Positions 57,548-64,000 of a DNA stretch of 64,000 nt are shown here, in pieces. The stretch covers positions 496,001 through 560,000 of the forward strand of contig JAUIJL010000003.1 of NCBI GenBank assembly GCA_030431255.1. The letters are read 5' to 3'. A program made the position numbers and the translations under genes. The DNA is from Thermoanaerobaculia bacterium. GTDB lineage: Bacteria > Acidobacteriota > Thermoanaerobaculia > Multivoradales > J023. Position 1 is the stretch's first letter; every line of letters starts with the position of its first letter. Below the pieces are notes generated by a model. It made no database searches. It was given only the letters and a program-made list of their open reading frames with translations, and was not told where the DNA came from.

Positions 57548-58339
57548 CTATGCATCCGATTCTTGTTCGAGGCCCATCGGGGTCGAGACCGCCTGGGGCG
57601 CCTCGGCGAGTCCCGCGACAGCTACCTCCAGAAGGCCGACGAGACGGGCCATTTCGTCCCAATCCCGCATCAAATATAGGTGCCGGAGGTACTCCCGGAT
57701 GTGCGGCCGGGGCAGATCCATGGATTCAAACGTGTCCGCGGCGATATTCAACGACCTCAGGAAGTCGACCGACGTCTGCACCGTGCGCAGATTGCCGCCT
57801 TGTCGAAGGACCGCGACGAGATCGTTGGGAGATTTTCGGCTCAGCTCATAGATGTCGAGCTCGTCGAGGGCGCCTTTCGCCGCTTCGAAAAGCCGTTCAA
57901 AGCGGGTTTTCTCCTGAAGCGGCTCAAGGGCTTTTGATAGCGCTTCCGGATTGGCCAGCTCCGCTTCGGAAACCACCGCCACCGCATCTTCGATCGATTT
58001 GAGAGGGCCTGAATCCGCGGTGTTTTCCCGCAACCCCTCGATGAGCTGCTCGATGTCCTCATATTCGGACAAAACCGAAGCCAGCAGCACCGCTAGGGTC
58101 ATGTCGCCGGATGCCATGGAATCCCCAGGCAGCACCGATTTCAACACGGAACGGTCGATACCGGTTTCCTGTTGGGCGTCGAGCAGCCGATCAAAGGCCT
58201 CGTCCAGATCGACGTCCTCGTCGAGGAGATGGGTCAGCAGCCGGCCCCTGGGCACGCCGTTCTGGTCGGCACGGCCCTGTGGAGGGCTGTCCGCAACGGT
58301 GCCGGGCGAGGTTTCCGGTTGGTCGTTTTCGTCAGACAC
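57548..58339 (-). CDS. unrecognised acidic helical protein
   Basis: 263 residues, no signal peptide or membrane segment. Acidic N-terminal 30 residues are disorder-like; the rest alternates amphipathic helices (LLTHLLDEDVDLDEAFDRLL, SVLSEYEDIEQLIEGL, IREYLRHLYLMRDWDEMARL). No family recognised. It lies between an SDR gene and the TPR lipoprotein on the same strand with 65-bp gaps. Confidence 0.75.
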   Translation of the reverse strand: MSDENDQPETSPGTVADSPPQGRADQNGVPRGRLLTHLLDEDVDLDEAFDRLLDAQQETGIDRSVLKSVLPGDSMASGDMTLAVLLASVLSEYEDIEQLIEGLRENTADSGPLKSIEDAVAVVSEAELANPEALSKALEPLQEKTRFERLFEAAKGALDELDIYELSRKSPNDLVAVLRQGGNLRTVQTSVDFLRSLNIAADTFESMDLPRPHIREYLRHLYLMRDWDEMARLVGLLEVAVAGLAEAPQAVSTPMGLEQESDA

Positions 58340-58404
58340 GATGCCTCAGTTTACACGATCCGGGCTGGGTTGAGAGCTGGGAGCGGGACCACGGGTGAGG
58401 TAGC

Positions 58405-59112
58405 TCAGCTACGTCCGTAGACCGGCACGATACCGCCGCGAGTCGCTCGATTCTCCGGCGAGGCGAGAAAGACCATGGTGGCGGCTAGGGCTTCCACGGA
58501 AGGCCAGCTGCCGTGGTCGGCATCGGGCATGGCGGCACGATTTGCGGGCGTGTCGATGATCGAGGGCGCCACGGCGTTGACCCAGATTCCCTCGTCGGCG
58601 AGCTCCTCGGATAGAGCGATGGTCATGGCCGCGACCGCAGCCTTGGACGCCGTATAGGCCACCATGGAGCCTCCCTGCCGGGGCTCCGAAGCCGGGCGGG
58701 CCGCCACATTGACGATTCTGCCGCCGGTATCGGAGCGGCGGATGGCTCGGACCGCCTCACGACAACAGAGAAAGCAGGTTTCTGCGTTGATCGCCAGCAA
58801 ATGCCGAAAGTCCTTGAAGCGGGTCTCAGCGATTTCGGCCATGGAGAATCCGCCCGCACAATGGACGGAGGCCCAGAGCCGGGGCAGGGCGTTGTAGAAC
58901 GTGGTGACTTGATCCTCGTTCGAGAGATCTACATCTTGGGTGACCCGCACCCGCTCGTGTTGGGCGTATGGGAAGTTGTCGAGCTCCGCTGAATCAAAGC
59001 AAGGTATATGGCAAATGGCTCCGTGGTCGAGCAGACGTCCGACGACGGCCGAGCCCAATGCGCCGGTGCCGCCGGTGACCACGATGTGTAGGTCTTGAAA
59101 TTGAGACGCCAT
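58405..59112 (-). CDS. short-chain dehydrogenase/reductase
   Basis: 235 residues from the ATG at 59112. Cofactor loop VVTGGTGALGSAVVG, NAG-like region HCAGG, and active-site YTASKAA (YxxxK). The usual catalytic Ser some 12-14 residues before Tyr is not obvious (a Ser is 11 before). Substrate unknown. Divergent from the DUF4388 gene. Confidence 0.88.
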   Translation of the reverse strand: MASQFQDLHIVVTGGTGALGSAVVGRLLDHGAICHIPCFDSAELDNFPYAQHERVRVTQDVDLSNEDQVTTFYNALPRLWASVHCAGGFSMAEIAETRFKDFRHLLAINAETCFLCCREAVRAIRRSDTGGRIVNVAARPASEPRQGGSMVAYTASKAAVAAMTIALSEELADEGIWVNAVAPSIIDTPANRAAMPDADHGSWPSVEALAATMVFLASPENRATRGGIVPVYGRS

Positions 59113-59312
59113 GAAATTCTCCGCTGGAAGGTCCCGTGACCTGAAGATGAATGACTTCGGCGAGAGGATATCAAGGCACCCTACCGAACGTCCCCTCACG
59201 GACCGAATCTCGCTCCGATCTTCGCGGCCGGAAGATATTGTTTTCGCATTCGGTTACAATTCGACCTCGATCTCATGTGGTCGGTTGACGGCCGACTTGA
59301 GGAGGACGTTTC

Positions 59313-60905
59313 TTGATTCCGAATTCTGATCAGCTTCAGTCGATCGCCAAAATGCGCGAGGGGGATTTGGCCGAAATTCCGTTCGCGGTGCTCCTGCATG
59401 CCATGGCCGCGCACGAGAAATCCGTGGTTTTGGAGATTGAGCGCAAACCGCTCAAAAAGGAGATCGTGATTGAGAACGGCAACCCGGTGGATTGCCGCTC
59501 TAATCTGCTTCATGAGACCCTGCCGCGATTCATGGTGACCCAAGGCCGGATCACCGAAGAGCAGAGCTCCGAATACCTCAACCGATCCGCGGGTCAGGGC
59601 TTGCGGTTCGAGGAGGCGCTGATTCTGGATAAGGTGATCAGCGCTTCGGATCTCTACAAAGTCTTACAAGCCAGCCTGGCCCGCAAATTGCTCGACGGAT
59701 TCACCTGGAGAAGCGGCAGCTTTCGGGTGTTGGGCGCGGAAAGAGTAGAGTCGCCCCTCAAGGTGAAAACACCCCAGCTGGTGGTCACCGGTGTGTCGAA
59801 ATTCGCCGGTGACGAGGAGGTCAACGGTGCGGTGGGCCCGTTGGTCGGCAAGAAGCTCTTCCTGCATCCGGATCCCGCCTACGACATCGATGACATCCGC
59901 TTGAGCGCCGCGCAGAAGAAAGTGCTCTCCCTGCTCGAAGGGGGTAAGCGAATCGACGAGCTGGCGGCGGAGACCACGGTCCCCTTCGACAAGATTATGC
60001 GGCTGCTCTACGCCCTGGCGTTGATGGGTATCGCTGTGCCCGAGGATTGGTTGCCGTCCGAGCCCGTGGAGGCCAAGAAAAAGGCGAAGAAGAGCAAACC
60101 TCCCATGGACGACACCATGGCGGTGAAGCTGCAACAAGCGGCGACCGCTCCGGCCATGCCCTTGGCGGATTTGGAGAAGCTCAGCAACCGCGTGATGGCG
60201 ACCTATTTGCGTTACCGTAGCCTAGATGCCTTCGACCTGTTGGAAGTACCGGATTCGGCCGGCATGCTGGAGGTTCAAGACGCGTACTTGGCCTACAGCC
60301 GCAAATTCGCTCCCTGGCAATTCGAGGCGCCGGGCCTGCAAATTCTCGTGGACAAGGCCGCCGATCTCTTTATCGCGGGCGGCCAAGCCTTCGGTGAGCT
60401 GTGCGACGTGGAAAAGCGCAACGCGCTGCTCACCAACCGGAAGAACCAGCGGGAGCAAGCGAAAAAACCCGACGCCGACCGATTCGCCATCAAGTCCAAC
60501 CTCTTGGACTCCGAGCTTCAATTCAAACGCGGCCATTCCCTGATGCAGAAAGGGAAGTACAAAGAGGCTGTTACCCAGCTGCAATTCGCCTACGATTGCG
60601 ACCCGCAAAACAGCGTCTATCGCTCCGAGCTGGCCTATTGTCGATTCCTCGACAACCCGCGGGAAGCGGAGCGCTCGGCCGACGATCTCCGGGAGACCCT
60701 GCGGATCGATCCGAAGAGTGGTCTGGCGACCTACTACTTGGGCATGGTGACCATGCACCTGGACCTCTACGAGGAGTCGGAACAGCTGCTCCAAAGAGCG
60801 ATCAAGATGCTGATGCCGGATCGGCGGCCCATCGAGGCGCTCAAGGATCTGCAAGTCCGAGCCAAACAAAAGAAAAAGAAACTGAGCTTCCTAGGCGGCA
60901 AGTAG
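59313..60905 (+). CDS. DUF4388 / degenerate J-domain / TPR protein
   Basis: 530 residues, TTG start with AGGAGG seven bases upstream. A DUF4388 (PATAN-like) domain opens (about 12-150: EIPFAVLLHAMAAHEKSVVL, KEIVIENGNPVDCRS), then a winged-helix-like part. Residues about 305-375 (DAFDLLEVPDSAGMLEVQDA and later LFIAGGQAFGELCDVEKRN) follow a DnaJ J-domain pattern but lack HPD (reads FAPWQF). TPR repeats fill about 405-505. Such proteins occur in signalling of Acidobacteriota and myxobacteria. A TACAAT -10 candidate is at 59255. Confidence 0.8.
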   Translation: MIPNSDQLQSIAKMREGDLAEIPFAVLLHAMAAHEKSVVLEIERKPLKKEIVIENGNPVDCRSNLLHETLPRFMVTQGRITEEQSSEYLNRSAGQGLRFEEALILDKVISASDLYKVLQASLARKLLDGFTWRSGSFRVLGAERVESPLKVKTPQLVVTGVSKFAGDEEVNGAVGPLVGKKLFLHPDPAYDIDDIRLSAAQKKVLSLLEGGKRIDELAAETTVPFDKIMRLLYALALMGIAVPEDWLPSEPVEAKKKAKKSKPPMDDTMAVKLQQAATAPAMPLADLEKLSNRVMATYLRYRSLDAFDLLEVPDSAGMLEVQDAYLAYSRKFAPWQFEAPGLQILVDKAADLFIAGGQAFGELCDVEKRNALLTNRKNQREQAKKPDADRFAIKSNLLDSELQFKRGHSLMQKGKYKEAVTQLQFAYDCDPQNSVYRSELAYCRFLDNPREAERSADDLRETLRIDPKSGLATYYLGMVTMHLDLYEESEQLLQRAIKMLMPDRRPIEALKDLQVRAKQKKKKLSFLGGK

Positions 60906-60938
60906 GTCGAAAAACGGATTCTCGGCGGGTCGGCGCGG

Positions 60939-60956
60939 CGCCCTGTGGCCAGGGCG
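60939..60956. terminator. hairpin between convergent genes
   Basis: CGCCCTG (60939-60945) and CAGGGCG (60950-60956), 4-nt loop. Between the DUF4388 gene and the glycosyltransferase gene, which converge. Confidence 0.55.
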
Positions 60957-60964
60957 GCCCCTAT

Positions 60965-63760
60965 CTAAATCCCGAAAAGGCTGCGGATGCGTTTGTAGGC
61001 TCGGTAAGGGCGGGATTGGTAGAGAGCGTAAAGCCGTTCTTCCGCCTGATTGGAGCGTTCCAAGCGGTCGGCCAGGGCGTGGTACTTCTTGCGCTCGGTA
61101 GCCACGGCGAGATCGGGGGCCCGTTCGGCGCCGGCGACCCATGCCACCAAGGGCTCGGCGGTACGTTGGTGGGAGAAATGCTCTCTTGCAAAGCCTTGCG
61201 CCTTTAGTCCCATCGCTTTGAGTCGTTCGGGATCGGCGGCTCCTTCGAGCATCCTTTCGGCCAATGAGCTGGGGTTGCCGGTTTCGTAGCTGAGGCCGAG
61301 GCCGTGGGTTGCGATCAAAGCGCCGATTTCCGATTGATCGGTGCACAAACAGGGACGTCCCCGGGCGATCCAATCCAGGATCCTGCCGCTCGAACCCAGC
61401 TCTCGCTCGTAGAGTGGCCGTTCGGTGACCACGAGGAGATCGGCATAGTCCCGGATTTGATCGGCGTGCTCCTTGGTCAGGCAGCCGAGCAGGGCGAAGC
61501 GATCGGAGTAGGGGGAATCCGCGACGCGGTCTTGAAGTCTTTGATAGGTGTCGCCGTCGTGGTTTTCGATCGCCCCACCGGTGGCGACGAAACGCAGCTT
61601 CGGCTCCTCGGACATGGCCGTTTCCAAACCGTCCAAGAGGGTGTCGATATCGCACCAAGTGTTGAATCCACCGCTCCACAGCACCAGGAAGCCGGAGTCG
61701 AATCCAGCCGGCAAGTCGGGGGGAGCGGATTTCGCGCCGGCGACCGTGTCCGCGGCGGTAGCGTCGACCGAGCAAGGAATGACGTGCACCAGCTCGGAGC
61801 CGGCGGTAGCCCGGTTCAGCCGACCGGAAATGCCGAGCTGACCGATGACGGCGTATCGCTGACGCGCCGAGACGCTCGAAAAGGCGTCACCCCGGGCCAG
61901 CAGCTCGTGAGTCAGCTGCCAGTAGGCCGTCAGATGATCGCCGTCCTCATCATTCGGCTGCGCCCGATCTTTGGCCTGAGCTTCCGACATGGGATCGCCG
62001 AATAAGTCCACCCAAACCGGTCGATCTCCCGCAATGCGCAAGGCCCTGCGCGAAGGCAGAGGAGCCGCGCCGACCAACACGTGAGGATCGAACGCCTCGA
62101 CCAAACCTTCAAGGGCACCGGGGTGGTCGAAAGTCGCCAGCCCCATTTGGTAGGCCAGAAGGTTTTCCTCCTGCCAGCTGATCAAATCCGCCGGCTCACC
62201 GAAGTAGGAGCCGGGGATGCGGGCGTAGGCGAGGCAGACCCGATGCCCGGCGGCGGCCAGGGCGCGAGCAAATTGCAGGCTGCGGGCGCCGGGGGCATAG
62301 TTCATTTTCTGCTCTTCGAACGGCATGGGACCCCAGCCGACCACCAACACCCTCTTGATGCCGGCGGACTCATCCTCGGAGTCGGCGGCGTGGATCGACG
62401 CCTCGTGGCCGGCCCTGACATCGGCCGCCGCTCGCCAGGGATCGCCGGGGCAGGGGATCTCCGAGCGACGGCCTCGAACCAAGTCGGGACCTTTGGGCTG
62501 GGCGAGAGGTTTCTGGGGGGCGTGCTCGGCTACCGGTTCCACGCTGTTTTGCTCGTCGTTTGCTCCGTCTCGATGTTGCCCTACTCGAGCCTCGGGCTCA
62601 GCGTGGGCCTGCTCGGCTTCCGGAGCCGGCTCAGCTCCGGGCAGGTGGATCACCGGCACCGAGCCGGCGGGGCGGAGGAGCCTCTTCCACTTCTCGGGTC
62701 CACGGTGCTTCCGCCTGAGAAAGAGGGATTTGGGCAATAAGGGCAAAGCGCCGAGCAGGGCTTTGCGTTGAAGACGGCTGTCGGCCCAGGGCGCCTTGAC
62801 GATCTCCCAATAGATCGCCCTTCGCAGCAGTGGCCACAGAAGCTCGGTGGGCCAGTGGATCAAGGCCAAGACCAGCCGATTTCGCCAAAAGTAGTAGCGC
62901 TTGCGCTCGGCGTCGACGGTCATGGTGGCGGAGACCCGGTGTAGGATCTCGGCTTGGGGCACGTGGAGCACTTCCCGACCCTGCTTCCAAACCTTGATGC
63001 CCAGATCGATATCCTCGAAATACCATTCGTAGGCTTCGGTCCATCCCCCGACCTGATCGTAAACCTCGGCGTCGAGCAAATAAGCGGAGCCGGTCACCGT
63101 CAGGACCTCGCGCGCTTCGGGCAGTGGGCCGTAGGCTTCGAGCTTCTGTCCGATCCCTTCGTCCCAACCCCAGGCGTCGACGGTGACGTTGATTCCGAGG
63201 CTGTTGAGATGGTCCGGGAAGGCTTGGATGAGGGTCAACGGCCCGGCCGCCGCCGCCTTAGGGCGCTCGCGCAACGCGGCCACCAGCTCGGAGAGGGTGT
63301 CTGGACGGGATTCCGTGTCGTTGTTCAGGAAGTAGTAGTAGTCGGCGTGGCCGATGTGGCGTTTGGCCCAGGCGACGCCGACGTTGTTGGCTTCGGAGAA
63401 GCCGATCGGTTTGCCGGTTTCTACGACGTGAACCCGGGCATGCTCCTCGACCAGATCCGGCAACGGCTCCAGGCAATTGTTGGAAACCACGACCACGTCG
63501 AGCTCGACATCCTGCGACTGCAAGACGGTCTGCAAGCAAATCTCCAACATCTCCAAACCGCGATGGTGCACGACCACCGCGTGGACCCGTGCAACCGAGG
63601 AGCTCGTGGAATCCGCCGTGTCCTGTGAAGTCGCCGTGTCTTTCGAGGTCGCGCTCAGCACCGGGGATCGCTTGGAATCGACATGGGTCAGCGGATCCGG
63701 AAGCTCTTGCGTCGATTCGGTCTCTGGCGCGACTTTCAGAGCAGAAGGAGTCGAAATCAT
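60965..63760 (-). CDS. GT2-GT4 two-domain glycosyltransferase
   Basis: 931 residues. A Ser/Thr-rich start (1-57), a GT2 GT-A domain of the rhamnosyltransferase kind (about 58-300: HAVVVHHRGLEMLEICLQ, YFLNNDTESR, GGWTEAYEWYFEDIDLG), an Ala/Glu/Pro-rich linker, then a GT4 GT-B domain (about 467-900: RVLVVGWGPMPFEEQKMNY, ELGSSGRILDWIARGRPCL). The C-terminus ends in a helix-rich stretch. It probably adds two sugars to a cell-surface polysaccharide. No signal or membrane span apart from hydrophobic helices near residue 300. Confidence 0.88.
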   Translation of the reverse strand: MISTPSALKVAPETESTQELPDPLTHVDSKRSPVLSATSKDTATSQDTADSTSSSVARVHAVVVHHRGLEMLEICLQTVLQSQDVELDVVVVSNNCLEPLPDLVEEHARVHVVETGKPIGFSEANNVGVAWAKRHIGHADYYYFLNNDTESRPDTLSELVAALRERPKAAAAGPLTLIQAFPDHLNSLGINVTVDAWGWDEGIGQKLEAYGPLPEAREVLTVTGSAYLLDAEVYDQVGGWTEAYEWYFEDIDLGIKVWKQGREVLHVPQAEILHRVSATMTVDAERKRYYFWRNRLVLALIHWPTELLWPLLRRAIYWEIVKAPWADSRLQRKALLGALPLLPKSLFLRRKHRGPEKWKRLLRPAGSVPVIHLPGAEPAPEAEQAHAEPEARVGQHRDGANDEQNSVEPVAEHAPQKPLAQPKGPDLVRGRRSEIPCPGDPWRAAADVRAGHEASIHAADSEDESAGIKRVLVVGWGPMPFEEQKMNYAPGARSLQFARALAAAGHRVCLAYARIPGSYFGEPADLISWQEENLLAYQMGLATFDHPGALEGLVEAFDPHVLVGAAPLPSRRALRIAGDRPVWVDLFGDPMSEAQAKDRAQPNDEDGDHLTAYWQLTHELLARGDAFSSVSARQRYAVIGQLGISGRLNRATAGSELVHVIPCSVDATAADTVAGAKSAPPDLPAGFDSGFLVLWSGGFNTWCDIDTLLDGLETAMSEEPKLRFVATGGAIENHDGDTYQRLQDRVADSPYSDRFALLGCLTKEHADQIRDYADLLVVTERPLYERELGSSGRILDWIARGRPCLCTDQSEIGALIATHGLGLSYETGNPSSLAERMLEGAADPERLKAMGLKAQGFAREHFSHQRTAEPLVAWVAGAERAPDLAVATERKKYHALADRLERSNQAEERLYALYQSRPYRAYKRIRSLFGI

Positions 63761-63962
63761 TGGGTGGCTCGGCTGAGATGAGCTTCTGACGGCGCAGTTA
63801 GGGCCGACGGGCTAGGGAGTATTTGCATGCAAGCATCAACGGGTTCGGATACCGAGCTATGCTAACATCCGCGAGCCGCTTGACCAACTGACCCATACAG
63901 GTCACTTCACCTCCCGAAGCCACCAACCCGTCGACTTCACTCCGTTTATTTTCGAGATCAGC

Positions 63963-64000
63963 ATGGCGAGATTGCTCGTTTGCGGCTTATGCCCACTTCC
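63963..64000 (+). CDS. start of divergent glycosyltransferase-like gene, truncated
   Basis: ATG at 63963 opens MARLLVCGLCPLP before the window ends. The beginning resembles the start of the GT4 domain next door (RVLVVGWGPMPF), so a GT4 glycosyltransferase is likely. The Shine-Dalgarno is weak. The 200 bp between it and the other glycosyltransferase gene show no clear promoter. Confidence 0.5.
   Translation, partial: MARLLVCGLCPL

Overview
This 64 kb window is ordinary chromosome of a GC-rich bacterium. I see no phage, transposase, CRISPR array, rRNA or tRNA gene in it. The gene mix (a full menaquinone pathway operon, cobalamin-dependent MetH, an HD-GYP protein beside a Roadblock-like protein, a DUF4388/TPR protein, SpoIIAA/SpoIIE-type partner switching, sulfatase-superfamily lipoprotein) fits Acidobacteriota, perhaps Thermoanaerobaculia, or a myxobacteria-like lineage. 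That placement is an inference from gene content only. Alternative starts (GTG, TTG) with good Shine-Dalgarno sequences are common, and many neighbouring genes overlap by ATGA.

Layout. 1-10 kb: the 3' part of aroB, a sulfatase-like lipoprotein, an HD-GYP signalling protein, a small Roadblock-like protein, ftsY, then ribD-ribE and an unrecognised third gene. 10-16 kb: ridA and hpt (minus), an unknown helical protein, purine nucleoside phosphorylase, an FHA-GAF histidine kinase, a GAF protein and an anti-sigma-factor antagonist. 16-23 kb: metH, a uridine phosphorylase-like gene, a flavin monooxygenase and a cysteine-dioxygenase-like cupin. 23-34 kb: a GbsR/MarR-type regulator with a striking operator array leads a polyprenyl synthase-menG-menF-menD-menH-menA-menC-menE operon. 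menB is not in the window. 34-43 kb: an amino-acid dehydrogenase, a repeat-rich 0.7 kb gap, an NRAMP-like carrier with altered metal-site motifs, trmL, a MATE transporter, a DUF4097-like protein, a VWA protein, an SRPBCC/GyrI-like protein and a CoaBC-like protein. 43-56 kb: a 1,151-residue TPM-domain coiled-coil protein, a metallo-beta-lactamase-fold hydrolase, a receiver protein, an EVE protein, a PfkB kinase, a SpoIIE-type phosphatase, then a three-gene operon of PLD nuclease, HtrA-like protease with four PDZ domains and a protease homologue lacking catalytic residues. 56-64 kb: a thioesterase, a TPR lipoprotein, an unknown protein, an SDR, a DUF4388/J-like/TPR protein, a two-domain glycosyltransferase and the first codons of a divergent glycosyltransferase.

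The most unusual signals are not single genes. (1) Short tandem duplications with a 15-bp period recur at seven places, coding and non-coding; one exact 15-mer unit is shared by menG and a lipoprotein gene 31 kb away, where it is translated from opposite strands. Related 14-bp and 17-bp arrays sit at the 3' ends of minus-strand reading frames. (2) Half-sites YTGAAnTT repeat about every 10 bp upstream of the menaquinone regulator and overlap a near-consensus promoter. (3) Two tandem inverted repeats precede the cysteine-dioxygenase-like gene. (4) Several enzyme homologues appear to lack the residues that define their family's chemistry.
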